This document shows positions 42,755-51,175 of a stretch of 64,000 bases of DNA, in pieces. The notes beneath the pieces are model-generated. The model saw only the letters and a program-made list of their open reading frames with translations. It was not told the DNA's origin and did not search any database. The stretch comes from Treponema sp. (GTDB lineage Bacteria; Spirochaetota; Spirochaetia; Treponematales; Treponemataceae), in assembly GCA_016294105.1 (NCBI GenBank), contig JAEDCN010000001.1:1-64000 (forward strand), read 5' to 3'. Every line of letters starts with the position of its first letter. The stretch's first letter is position 1. A program made the translations under genes and the position numbers.

Positions 42755-44206
42755 TTAATATGCTCCCTTTCCTTTTAAAACAACCCAAACTGTTTTTGTA
42801 ATTATCCACAAATCAAGCCAAATTGACCAGTTTTGAATGTAATAAGTATCAAGATTAATTCTTTCTTCGTAGGCAGTGTCTGAACGCCCTGAAATTTGCC
42901 ACATACCAGAAAGTCCAGGTTTTACTGACAGGATAAAATCTGCCCGTTTTCCGTATTTGTCCAGCTCTGATCTGGTAACTGGACGAGGGCCTACAAAGCT
43001 CATGTCACCAGTAAGAATATTCCAAAGCTGAGGTAATTCGTCTAAGCTTGTATTTCTTAAGATTTTTCCAATCTTGGTGACCCGTGGATCATCCTTGAAT
43101 TTTCTGTCTTTTTCCCATTCAGCACGTCGTACAGGATCTTCTGCCAAAATCTTTTCCAAAATCTCCTGTGAATTGGTAATCATAGAACGGAATTTCCAAA
43201 CAGTAATTTCCTTGCCGTTCTTTCCCACTCGCTTGTGTCCGTAAAAAACAGGACCAGGAGAAGAAATCTTTATAGCTACAGCCAGGACAAGGGTAACTAA
43301 AAGGGTAGGAATCGCTGCAATTGCCAACAAAAGAAGGTCCGTAAGACGCTTGAGAAACAATTCACTGGGACGGGTCAGGTTTCGAGTAGTGGAAAAACCG
43401 ATGATGCCATTGAAATCCCGTACAGAGGAATAAACGGAACGAATATGCTGGTTATAGGGAATGGCAATGGTATAACGATACTGTTTCATAATCTTTATAA
43501 ACAAATCTTGATTATCCATCAAGGTATCTTCTTTTTTTTCTATGATGATGGCAACCTTAATGTTTAATTTTTTGATAATGTCATGTATTTCTGGAGAAGG
43601 AGGAAATTCGGGGATTCCTTCGTACTGAGATTCTCCAGGTACTGTTGCTACAGTATTGATGATAATAGCTGGTTTATATCCTAGTTCAGGATGATGGATG
43701 AGACGATCTATTACAATGTTTTTTTCGTTGTCAAATACGTAGACTGCTACAGGGACACCCCAGACCCTGCTACGGGAAAACAAAATGCGAGCGAATTGTC
43801 GGGCCAAAGGTAGTCCAAGGCTGGCAAATGGGATAGCAATTATCATGGCGATGGCAATGGCTGCTCGTCCGTCAGTTTCGAAGATGATTGAAAAGGCTAT
43901 TCCAATGAAACAGAAGAAAGACCCCACAGTAAAACGGCTTATCTCCTCTGCAGGTGCCAGCAACATACCAGGATATAATTTTGATACGTAAAAGACGAGG
44001 AAAAAGGCTGGAAGATATATCCAGTAGTTAACAAAGGATTTGAAGTTAATGAAACTTGTGTTGATGAGGTTGATGAGGAAGAAACTGATTCCAATGCAGA
44101 GCATGATTGTCAGTAAATCAACTAAAAGCAAAAGAAAACCAGACAAAAAGGAACTGGTGCGTTTGTAACGATTTTTAAACCATCGTGGGAAATCTTCAAC
44201 CTGCAT
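42755..44206 (-). CDS. Polyprenyl-phosphate hexose-1-phosphate transferase (WbaP/WcaJ type)
   Basis: Membrane enzyme that starts a glycan by moving a sugar phosphate from a nucleotide sugar to undecaprenyl phosphate. Four or five membrane segments fill residues 20-150, then a Rossmann-like CoA-binding domain and, at the C-terminus, the catalytic bacterial sugar transferase domain: ISSPGPVFYGHKRVGKNG, WKFRSM, DELPQLWNILTGDMSFVGPR and SVKPGLSGMWQISGR. I use the ATG at 44206 since a TGGACA-N17-TATAAT promoter ends 7 bases before it; the longer version from 44245 would span that promoter. It may make the base of a capsule or surface glycan. Confidence 0.88.
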   Translation of the reverse strand: MQVEDFPRWFKNRYKRTSSFLSGFLLLLVDLLTIMLCIGISFFLINLINTSFINFKSFVNYWIYLPAFFLVFYVSKLYPGMLLAPAEEISRFTVGSFFCFIGIAFSIIFETDGRAAIAIAMIIAIPFASLGLPLARQFARILFSRSRVWGVPVAVYVFDNEKNIVIDRLIHHPELGYKPAIIINTVATVPGESQYEGIPEFPPSPEIHDIIKKLNIKVAIIIEKKEDTLMDNQDLFIKIMKQYRYTIAIPYNQHIRSVYSSVRDFNGIIGFSTTRNLTRPSELFLKRLTDLLLLAIAAIPTLLVTLVLAVAIKISSPGPVFYGHKRVGKNGKEITVWKFRSMITNSQEILEKILAEDPVRRAEWEKDRKFKDDPRVTKIGKILRNTSLDELPQLWNILTGDMSFVGPRPVTRSELDKYGKRADFILSVKPGLSGMWQISGRSDTAYEERINLDTYYIQNWSIWLDLWIITKTVWVVLKGKGAY

Positions 44207-44213
44207 AGGAACA

Positions 44214-44242
44214 ATTATAGCTTGTTTAAATGGAATTGTCCA
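44214..44242 (-). promoter_or_regulatory. Promoter of the sugar-transferase gene
   Basis: On the minus strand TGGACA (44242-44237), 17 bases, TATAAT (44219-44214). The ATG at 44206 is 7 bases after the -10 and has no Shine-Dalgarno: a candidate leaderless mRNA. Confidence 0.65.
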
Positions 44243-44266
44243 CATTTAGAAGTGATTTATCATCAA

Positions 44267-44740
44267 TTATTCAGCATTATCCTTGACAGATTCAATCTTG
44301 TTCACCTCGGTGATAAATTCATCCAAGTTCTCGAAATGGCGGTATACAGAGGCAAATCTGATGTAGGCTACCTTGTCTAGACCATGGAGTTTTTCCAGTA
44401 CTAAATCCCCCAACTCTTCTGTGGGAATTTCTCTGGTGGTTCTTCCTCGGATGAAGATAATATCTTCGATTTCAGAAATCAGATTGTCTGTCATGGTGGC
44501 AGATACAGGTCGTTTTTCCAAGGCTCTAGCAATACCTTTTTCTAGCTTTGCCCGATCAAAGGGCTGGCGGCGTCCGTCGCGCTTTACCACCATAAAGGGC
44601 TTTTCTTCAATTCGCTCATAGCTGGTGAATCTATAGCCACAGCTAATGCATTCCCGTCGCCGTCGGATACTTTCTCCAGTACCCAAGGTTCGAGATTCAA
44701 TTACCTTGTCATCAAGACTGCCACAATAAGGACAACGCAT
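44267..44740 (-). CDS. nrdR: Transcriptional regulator NrdR
   Basis: ATP-cone repressor of ribonucleotide reductase genes, 157 residues. The zinc ribbon is CPYCGS with CISCGYRFTSYER; the ATP-cone spans about residues 46-136 (VVKRDGRRQPFDRAKLEKGI). GAGAGGA precedes the ATG. Its own promoter holds two dyads (44760-44777 and 44788-44801), so it is probably autoregulated or controlled by another factor. No nrd reductase gene is in the window. Confidence 0.95.
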   Translation of the reverse strand: MRCPYCGSLDDKVIESRTLGTGESIRRRRECISCGYRFTSYERIEEKPFMVVKRDGRRQPFDRAKLEKGIARALEKRPVSATMTDNLISEIEDIIFIRGRTTREIPTEELGDLVLEKLHGLDKVAYIRFASVYRHFENLDEFITEVNKIESVKDNAE

Positions 44741-44759
44741 AAAAAAATCCTCTCAATTT

Positions 44760-44801
44760 TTGTAGTATACACTACAAGAAAAGTCCCTTCAAGGGCTTGA
44801 A
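44760..44801 (-). promoter_or_regulatory. nrdR promoter with two operator-like dyads
   Basis: Minus-strand promoter: TTGAAG (44792-44787), 17 bases, TATACT (44769-44764). TTGTAGT-N4-ACTACAA (44760-44777) covers the -10. TTCAAG-GG-CTTGAA (44788-44801) covers the -35 and matches the dyad at 57250-57263. The -10 dyad does not fit the usual NrdR box closely. Confidence 0.7.
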
Positions 44802-44815
44802 ATCTAGTGTATTTC

Positions 44816-45487
44816 TTATTCCCGACTTAAGATAGCCTGCCAGGTATTTTCTGCTTCTGTAAAGGCAAGCACAAGCAGCTGGGGAAACAATAGATACACC
44901 ATTTTAAGGCCAGCTGCTCCTCCACGGGCCTTCCAGGAAAGCTCCAGTTGGTTCCATAGGCTCATGAGACGAGGTATGAAGGAGATTATCATTGTGAGGC
45001 TAAAGGTAAAGCTAGCTTGACACTGGATTTTTTTTCCAAAAATGGGAAGCCTTTGCAGAAGGGAACGAAGCTGTAGCTCCATTGTTTCTAAACTGAATTT
45101 CAGCTGGGTAGTGGTGGTGGTTTTGTAAAAAAAGCGTGCCAGCTGTAGGCTCACCAACAACCGAAGCGTGGATAAGGCAATGGTAGCTGAGGGAATGAGT
45201 AGGGCTAGTTCAAAGTTTTTAACCTGGCTCAGATTGATGATAATGTTAGCCAAATAATATATCAGGATGTAGAAAAATATAGGCTTAAAGTCTTGGCATT
45301 GACTTTTGAGGGAAAATCCCAAGGGAATGGAAGCAAATATAAGTAGAAAAAAAAGGATTGTAGTTGGAATTAAATCAATATAAAATAAAGAAATAACTGT
45401 TACCAGCAAAAGTAGGAGCTTTAATCCAGGGTTGATTTTTGTAAGGGGACTTTTAGTGGGCTGAAAGGAAAAGAGGTTCAGTTCCAT
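44816..45487 (-). CDS. ecfT: ECF transporter transmembrane subunit (EcfT/BioN-like)
   Basis: Coupling protein of an ECF vitamin importer, 223 residues with about five membrane segments. The cytoplasmic coupling signature appears as SWKARGGAAGLKM (the A-R-G motif of CbiQ-type proteins, which docks on the ATPase). It overlaps the ATPase gene by 10 bases. The operon order bioY-ATPase-T component indicates a dedicated biotin importer (BioY-BioM-BioN). Confidence 0.85.
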   Translation of the reverse strand: MELNLFSFQPTKSPLTKINPGLKLLLLLVTVISLFYIDLIPTTILFFLLIFASIPLGFSLKSQCQDFKPIFFYILIYYLANIIINLSQVKNFELALLIPSATIALSTLRLLVSLQLARFFYKTTTTTQLKFSLETMELQLRSLLQRLPIFGKKIQCQASFTFSLTMIISFIPRLMSLWNQLELSWKARGGAAGLKMVYLLFPQLLVLAFTEAENTWQAILSRE

Positions 45488-46245
45488 ACAAGGTCTTTCA
45501 GCGTACTGTATTGTCTGAGTGGATTGCGAATGGCCCAGGATTCGAGGTTTTGCTCCAAGCCCTTTTCTGGACTGCCGTCAAAAACAAGGTTTCCGTGGTA
45601 TAACACCATAAATCTTGTGGCAAGACCAAGACATTTTTCCAGCTCGTGGGTCAGAACTACAATGGTTTTTCCTTGTTCATGGAGTTGTACCAAAAGTTGA
45701 TTAATTTGCTGGACTCCAGGATAATCTAGGTTTGCAAAGGGCTCGTCAAAAATGAGTATATCCCGCTCCAAGACAAGAATTCCTGCGGTGGCCAATCGCC
45801 GTTTTTCTCCGCCAGAAAGACTGCGGGATGGAAAATGAGCTTTTTCTGTCAGGCCTACTTTTTCCAAGGCTTCCTTACCTAAAGAATTGAGTTGTTCACC
45901 TTTGATTCCCTTGTTTTTGGGACCAATCAAAACATCTTCCCAGGGGGTTTCACCTAAAATTTGTAAATCAGGATTTTGGAATACTAGTCCGATGGAGCTT
46001 TTTCTAGTAATCTTTCCAGAACTTGGCTTTATCAAACCTGCAATAATGGTCATCAGTAGGCTCTTTCCCGAACCATTTGCTCCACCTAAAACCACAAAGT
46101 CATTTTTGTTCAGGGAAAAGCTAATGTCCTTTAATGCATGAAAGTAGGATTTTGATTCCTTGGTGTCGTTGGACAGGGGATTCAACAAGGGAAATTTCTT
46201 GGTGATTCCTTCCAGCAAGAGAATAGGTTCTTGGTTGGCTGTCAT
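45478..46245 (-). CDS. ecfA: ECF transporter ATPase subunit (EcfA/BioM-like)
   Basis: ABC ATPase of 255 residues. Walker A GGANGSGKSLLM, the family's GLVFQNPDLQILGETPWEDV Q-loop stretch (given in part: LVFQNPDLQILGETP), signature LSGGEKRRLATAG and Walker B LIFDEPFANLD are intact. It overlaps bioY by 4 bases and ecfT by 10 bases. Only one ATPase gene is present, so it probably works as a homodimer. Confidence 0.92.
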   Translation of the reverse strand: MTANQEPILLLEGITKKFPLLNPLSNDTKESKSYFHALKDISFSLNKNDFVVLGGANGSGKSLLMTIIAGLIKPSSGKITRKSSIGLVFQNPDLQILGETPWEDVLIGPKNKGIKGEQLNSLGKEALEKVGLTEKAHFPSRSLSGGEKRRLATAGILVLERDILIFDEPFANLDYPGVQQINQLLVQLHEQGKTIVVLTHELEKCLGLATRFMVLYHGNLVFDGSPEKGLEQNLESWAIRNPLRQYSTLKDLVWN

Positions 46246-46832
46246 GAACGTGATTCATCTCCCTGGTTTTGATCATCCTGAATAAATCGAGCCACCACAG
46301 GACGAAGCCGAGCAGCAACAGGAACCATGATACAAATCTTGATGATATCTGGAATGAGGAAGGGAATGACGCAGAGGGAAAGAGCTTGAGAAAAGCTTGT
46401 TCCAGTAACCCGTCTAAAATTCAGTACACCAATCAAATAGGTGAATCCAAGCCCCGCAACAGCTGCCCGTACCAACCGAAACAGTGATTCTTTGGAAAAA
46501 GGTTTTTCTTCAATGTGGGGCTTGGTGGCAATGGCTCCTGCAATGAGGGCTCCTACAAAATAGCCTATCAAAAAGCCACCAGTGGGGCCATTTAAAACAG
46601 CTATACCGCCTCTTGCCCCAGAAAAAACAGGGAGTCCCAGGGTTCCCACCACCAAAAACATTCCCACGGCGGCAGCCCCTTGGGGGAGCCCAAAGATAAG
46701 CCCTGCAGAAATAGCCACTACATTTTGCAGTACCAAGGGAATTGGTCCTACGGGAATGGAAATAAAGCCTGTTATGCAAATGATTGCAGCATACATGGCC
46801 ATAAAAACTGAGCTACGAGATGTTTTTTTCAC
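46242..46832 (-). CDS. bioY: Biotin transporter substrate-binding subunit BioY
   Basis: S-component of the ECF importer, 196 residues, about six membrane segments. GFISIPVGPIPLVLQN and LPVFSGARGGIAVLNGPTGG are the BioY hallmarks (the latter is the biotin-binding FxGxxGGxGxxxxPTGG-type loop). The start is a GTG at 46832 whose last bases form GTGA with the lnt stop, preceded by GGGAGA; a longer reading from 46919 would overlap lnt by 91 bases. Confidence 0.92.
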   Translation of the reverse strand: MKKTSRSSVFMAMYAAIICITGFISIPVGPIPLVLQNVVAISAGLIFGLPQGAAAVGMFLVVGTLGLPVFSGARGGIAVLNGPTGGFLIGYFVGALIAGAIATKPHIEEKPFSKESLFRLVRAAVAGLGFTYLIGVLNFRRVTGTSFSQALSLCVIPFLIPDIIKICIMVPVAARLRPVVARFIQDDQNQGDESRS

Positions 46833-48451
46833 TGCTTTCTCCCTTTTTTCTCCGTTGCAATAACACTTACAGAGACAAGAATAAGGCACAGGAGTGGAAG
46901 CCAATTGCCAAATATACAATACACGGTAACCTGTCGTTTGTAAATAGGGACAGAGGTGTATAATGAGGCTTCTTCAAAAAGGGGCATGTCTGCAATTACC
47001 TGTCCCTTGGGATTGATTACCACAGAATAGCCAGAATTGGTGGAACGAATGAGTGTGGTCCTAAATTCAATGGCCCGAAAGGAAGCAATGGCAAAATGCT
47101 GGTATTCAGCAGAATTGGTCATGGACCAGGAATCGTTGGTAATGTTTACAAAAACCTCGCTTCCAGCACGGAACAGGGCACGGCACACCATGGGAAAGGC
47201 ATCTTCAAAGCAGATAGGGATACTTATTGTAACGTCAGAGCCTGATTTTAGGGGCACATTGAACAGTGTTATTTCGGTGCCAGGTGTCCAGCCACTGGAA
47301 AAGCCTAAGTTGGTCTCCAGCAATTTCCGTACCCATTCATATTGGGCACCGGGAATAACTTCTGCAAAGGGTACTAGATGCATCTTTCCGTAGTAGCCTT
47401 GATATTCACCCTCCTTATCAAAGAATAATGCCGCATTTGCATACATTTTTTTTGCCCTGTTCACCGTGGCTGCCCCACCAATGACAAAGGGCACATCCAA
47501 CTTCCTAATATAGGGAATCAGGGGACGAGGGTCAGGATTGTCGTAGTAGTAAAACTCTGATTCAGGAAAGGTGTAGGAAAGTACCGATTCGCTCCATACC
47601 ACTAAATCGGGCTTTTCACCGGTGGCAGTCACACAATCCTCCACAGCAGCATCCGTAAGCTCTTGTGAAATTCTTATGGGCTGATCGTCCCGGCCCACCA
47701 CCCAAGGATCGATATTTTGTTGCACCATAACTGTTTCCATGTGCTTTACCGGTACGAGCTCCTTGTTTAGCTGCCATGCTCCGTATACTACAGACAGGAC
47801 AAAGAAGGCCATGCAACAGGCGGTAAGCTGGCGATACTGGAAAAACTGGCTACTATTGTTTCGTGCAATTGAAGATGAAAGCAGACAGATGCCTTCTCCC
47901 ACCAAGGCGGCGAAAAGGGAGAACAAGAAGGTGATTCCCCAGGTTCCTGTTATGTCTACAATCTGGGTCAACAGGTTCCACTTGTAGGAGGTAATAACCA
48001 GGGTGCCCCATGGATAGGCCAAAAAGCCCAAGGCAGAGGATTTTGACCATTCGTACAACGTCCAAAGCAAGGCAAAGAACAGGGGCTGATACATTCTTTG
48101 TTGATGGAGGGCTGAGGGAATTTTTCGTTTTCCGAGAAAGTAATGGAAATAACAACCAAAGGCCATACCCTGTGCTCCTGTTCCTAGGGCAGAGGCACCC
48201 AGAGTGAAGATGGCAAAATCCCTGAAAAATCCCAGCCAAAAACTGGACATAAGGTGAACAACACATATTTGCAAACCAGTAAGCAGGGAGGCTTCTAAAT
48301 AAGAACGGCTATTTTTCAATGCAAGATACAAGGGGGCCAAGGCAAATAGTCCCAAAAAAGGGGAACCAAATGGAATGAATTCATTTTGAATGGCAAGAGA
48401 AAAAATTATTGCAGAAAAAATTACGTAAAAAACTTGTATAATTCTGTTCAT
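46829..48451 (-). CDS. lnt: Apolipoprotein N-acyltransferase
   Basis: Membrane enzyme that adds the third acyl chain to the N-terminal Cys of lipoproteins. About six to seven membrane segments (first 210 residues) precede the periplasmic carbon-nitrogen hydrolase domain, with the triad Glu in VPFAEVIPG, a Lys in the GKMHLVPF region and Cys in IPICFEDAFP. The 540-residue length is typical. The promoter (TTGCAC-N17-TAAGAT, 48489-48461) ends 9 bases from the ATG without a Shine-Dalgarno. BioY starts inside its stop. Confidence 0.93.
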   Translation of the reverse strand: MNRIIQVFYVIFSAIIFSLAIQNEFIPFGSPFLGLFALAPLYLALKNSRSYLEASLLTGLQICVVHLMSSFWLGFFRDFAIFTLGASALGTGAQGMAFGCYFHYFLGKRKIPSALHQQRMYQPLFFALLWTLYEWSKSSALGFLAYPWGTLVITSYKWNLLTQIVDITGTWGITFLFSLFAALVGEGICLLSSSIARNNSSQFFQYRQLTACCMAFFVLSVVYGAWQLNKELVPVKHMETVMVQQNIDPWVVGRDDQPIRISQELTDAAVEDCVTATGEKPDLVVWSESVLSYTFPESEFYYYDNPDPRPLIPYIRKLDVPFVIGGAATVNRAKKMYANAALFFDKEGEYQGYYGKMHLVPFAEVIPGAQYEWVRKLLETNLGFSSGWTPGTEITLFNVPLKSGSDVTISIPICFEDAFPMVCRALFRAGSEVFVNITNDSWSMTNSAEYQHFAIASFRAIEFRTTLIRSTNSGYSVVINPKGQVIADMPLFEEASLYTSVPIYKRQVTVYCIFGNWLPLLCLILVSVSVIATEKKGRKQ

Positions 48452-48460
48452 TGTATTATT

Positions 48461-48513
48461 ATCTTATCAATATATTGTACTTAGTGCAAGATTTCACGAT
48501 GTACATCCGTGAA
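48461..48513 (-). promoter_or_regulatory. lnt promoter and adjoining dyad
   Basis: Minus strand TTGCAC (48489-48484), 17 bases, TAAGAT (48466-48461). Just upstream, in the divergent spacer, 48493-48513 is an imperfect palindrome (TTCACG-ATGT/ACAT-C-CGTGAA with one bulged base) that could bind a regulator of lnt or of the divergent galactokinase-like gene. Confidence 0.45.
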
Positions 48514-48539
48514 TAAACAATAATCGGAAGTCTTACTGA

Positions 48540-49715
48540 ATGAAAGAAGTTATAGAAGCACATCTTCAAGAGTACGGGAAAAAACCTGATTTATTAGTTT
48601 CCGCACCTGGTCGTTTTCATCTTATCGGGGAACATTCTTGGTTCTGCAAAGACAAGACCCTTTCCATGGCTGTAGATTTTCCCATTTATGTAGCCATTTC
48701 TGTGAGGGATGATGTAACGGTCCGTTTTAACTTTGTGCAGATGGACGAACGAAAGCGATGTAATCTCACAAACTTAAAGTTCCGCAAGGAAGACCGTTGG
48801 GCTAATAGTATCAAGGCCATGATATATGGCTTTACCTCTGGAGGATTTTCTGTCAGTGGTATGGATATAACCATCTGGTCGGAAATCCTTCCTTCCGCTG
48901 GATTTGGCATTACCACTGCCATGAAGGTGGGAACTGCCTTTGGTATCAAAACCCTCTGCGGTTCCACTTGTTCCGAAGTCCAAATGCTACAGGCCATTGA
49001 GCGGGGAAACAAGCTCTTTTTGGGAGCGGGAAACTACATTGCAGATATTTTTGCTGCAATATATTCCCAGCCTGGCTCCTGTATTCTCACCGACCATGCT
49101 ACCAATAGCTTTGATATTTTGCCCTTCCAGTTTGAGGATGTTTCAATTATTTTGACCGATGCCCGTGTTCCCCGTATTTCCGTTTGGAATGAGGCTTCTG
49201 TAATGGAGCCAGAAAACGTGCTGTTGTTGGGTGAGCTGAAGGAACGAAAGAGCCGTATCTATGGTGGCTGGCAATACGAGGAATCTACCACGGAAATCAA
49301 TGAGGTGCTTTCTGTTGTGGATGAAGACATGGGACGTCGTCTTAAGTGCATTATGCTGGAGCACAAATACATTCTCAAGGCAGTGGATGCTTTAAAAAAC
49401 AATGATTTTGCCCTGTTTTGTACCACCGTCAGCCGTTCCCAAGATATCATGCGAGATTTGTATCTTATTTCCTGTCCCGAAATCGATTGGCTGGTAAAGC
49501 GGGTACAAAATTTTGACACCACAATGGTACGAAATCCCAACGGCTGTTCCAGAATCACTGGCAAGGGATTCGGTCGTTGTACCTATACTATCCTGCAAAA
49601 AAAAGATGGGGAGCTATATAAGCAAAAACTGTCGGAATATGAGCGAATTTTCGGTTTCCATCCATCCAGCTACGATGTTGAGCCTGCTGGAGGAGTACAT
49701 TTATGCGACTTTTGA
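48540..49715 (+). CDS. Divergent galactokinase-like GHMP protein
   Basis: The 391-residue product keeps the first galactokinase motif in altered form (APGRFHLIGEHSWFC against GRVNLIGEHTDY). The ATP loop that should read PxGxGLSSSAA is LPSAGFGITTAMKVG, and the third motif is GKGFGRCTYTIL in place of GGGFGGC. The region of the catalytic MDQ is NYIADIFAAIYSQPG. So the GHMP fold is likely but catalysis as a galactokinase is doubtful: it could be a kinase for another sugar or a regulator. SurE starts inside its 3' end (13-base overlap), placing it in the surE-TPR-NHL operon. Confidence 0.7.
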   Translation: MKEVIEAHLQEYGKKPDLLVSAPGRFHLIGEHSWFCKDKTLSMAVDFPIYVAISVRDDVTVRFNFVQMDERKRCNLTNLKFRKEDRWANSIKAMIYGFTSGGFSVSGMDITIWSEILPSAGFGITTAMKVGTAFGIKTLCGSTCSEVQMLQAIERGNKLFLGAGNYIADIFAAIYSQPGSCILTDHATNSFDILPFQFEDVSIILTDARVPRISVWNEASVMEPENVLLLGELKERKSRIYGGWQYEESTTEINEVLSVVDEDMGRRLKCIMLEHKYILKAVDALKNNDFALFCTTVSRSQDIMRDLYLISCPEIDWLVKRVQNFDTTMVRNPNGCSRITGKGFGRCTYTILQKKDGELYKQKLSEYERIFGFHPSSYDVEPAGGVHLCDF

Positions 49716-50446
49716 TCACCAACGATGATGGTATTGATGCTCCAGGACTTGTGGAGCTAGCTCGAAGCTTGTCTGCTGTCCATGAAGTGTGGGTAGTAGC
49801 CCCCGACAAGAATCGATCTGCTATTTCCAATGCCATCTCAATGGCTGATCCCCTGAAAATCACCAAGAAAAAGGAACGTTGGTATGCTTGCTCTGGGGTA
49901 CCTGTTGATTGCGTAATCAACGGGTTACGAACTATTCTGCCAGCTCCTCCAGATGCCATTCTTTCTGGCATCAACAAGGGAGCAAACCTTGGTACCGATG
50001 TTATCTATTCTGGAACCTGTGGTGCGGCTCGCCAGGCAATAATTTCAGGATATCCTGGAATTGCCTTGAGCATAGAGAATTTTCATTCCCGCAGTAAATG
50101 GAATTTCAAGCCATTGGCAGAATTTGTGCAAAAAAATCTTTCGGAGCTTGTCTCCTTGTGTTCTCCCGATGTATTTGTAAACATCAATGCACCTTCAGCT
50201 GATTCCTACGCTGGTTGGAGAATTACCCGCCTTTCCAAGCGAATATACAATAATTTCATTGATACCTTTACTGCTCCCGATGGTTCTTCTTATACCTTCT
50301 TCCAAGGTGGAAAGGTGTCTACCGAGGGTGGAGACGACTGTGACTTTGCGGCAGTGAGCCAGGGATTAATTTCTATCGGTCGTATTCATGCTCAGCCAAC
50401 AGATGCCGATGATATGAAAGAGAAGGGGTTAAAATTAAGTCTGTAA
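49703..50446 (+). CDS. surE: 5'-nucleotidase SurE
   Basis: Metal-dependent nucleoside monophosphatase, 247 residues. The N-terminal LLITNDDGIDAPGL holds the metal-binding Asp pair; APDKNRSAISNAIS and LSGINKGANLGTDVIYSGT are standard. GGAGGAG (49689-49695) sits 7 bases before the ATG, inside the upstream gene. The TPR gene follows by 21 bases. Confidence 0.95.
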   Translation: MRLLITNDDGIDAPGLVELARSLSAVHEVWVVAPDKNRSAISNAISMADPLKITKKKERWYACSGVPVDCVINGLRTILPAPPDAILSGINKGANLGTDVIYSGTCGAARQAIISGYPGIALSIENFHSRSKWNFKPLAEFVQKNLSELVSLCSPDVFVNINAPSADSYAGWRITRLSKRIYNNFIDTFTAPDGSSYTFFQGGKVSTEGGDDCDFAAVSQGLISIGRIHAQPTDADDMKEKGLKLSL

Positions 50447-50467
50447 GGCTTTTCTTAAGGAAAGATA

Positions 50468-51175
50468 ATGGAGCAACGGTTAATTTCACAAGGTATTCTC
50501 TTATACAAAACAGGGAAATATACAGAAGCCTTGCATTTTTTTCAGTCCTTGTCTTCTGAACAAGTTAATGATTTGGACGTGATTTATTTTATCGGTCTCT
50601 GCTACATGAAATTGAAGCGTTACGAGGATGCCCTGTTGTATCTGGAGCAGGTGGTAACGGCCATTCCTGGAGACGATATCCAGCAGGATCGGATTCTGCA
50701 ATGCCGCCTTGTGCTGGCAGTTATCTATGCCACAACAGGTCGTTCCCGTCTTGCTGAATTCGAGCTTCGGAGCTTGAAGGAAACTGGATACAATCCCTGT
50801 GCGGTGTATGCTGCCATGGCCTATATTTCTTGGCTGCAGCAGGACTACACAAAATCTATAGAGCAGTACGAAAAGGTTCTGGAGATGGAGCCAGAGAATA
50901 TTACCGCCTTAAATGGTCTTGGCTATGTTTTGGCCTGTCTCAATAAGGATTTAACCAGAGCCCTCATGCTTTCCAAGCGCGCCTTGGACATTTCTCCCAA
51001 TTCACCAGCCTGTCTTGATACCTTGGGATGGGTGTATTATAAGCTGGGCTTATTGGATGAAGCTGAGAATTTCCTACGGAAGGCGCTAGAAAAGGATATG
51101 TCCAATGAGGAAATCCTAGAACACCTAAAAATGATTCAAGCAAGCCGAGAGAATTCGGCATCGGGAGGAAAATAA
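50468..51175 (+). CDS. Cytoplasmic TPR protein
   Basis: The 235-residue protein has no signal peptide and about five TPR units: ISQGILLYKTGKYTEALHFF, FIGLCYMKLKRYEDALLYL, YTKSIEQYEKVLEMEPENI, AKRALDISP-like (SKRALDISPNSPACLDTLGW) and AENFLRKALEKDMSNEE. An AAGGAAAG precedes the ATG. The next gene begins at the base after the stop. It probably acts with the neighbouring secreted NHL protein or SurE, but no direct sign shows how. Confidence 0.85.
   Translation: MEQRLISQGILLYKTGKYTEALHFFQSLSSEQVNDLDVIYFIGLCYMKLKRYEDALLYLEQVVTAIPGDDIQQDRILQCRLVLAVIYATTGRSRLAEFELRSLKETGYNPCAVYAAMAYISWLQQDYTKSIEQYEKVLEMEPENITALNGLGYVLACLNKDLTRALMLSKRALDISPNSPACLDTLGWVYYKLGLLDEAENFLRKALEKDMSNEEILEHLKMIQASRENSASGGK

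Noticed and set aside
44760..44777. Classical NrdR box
   Set aside because: The dyad arms and centre do not match the known box closely enough; listed as an operator-like dyad instead.
46833..46919. N-terminal extension of BioY
   Set aside because: It would overlap lnt by 91 bases, while the GTG at 46832 has a ribosome-binding site and a standard GTGA overlap.
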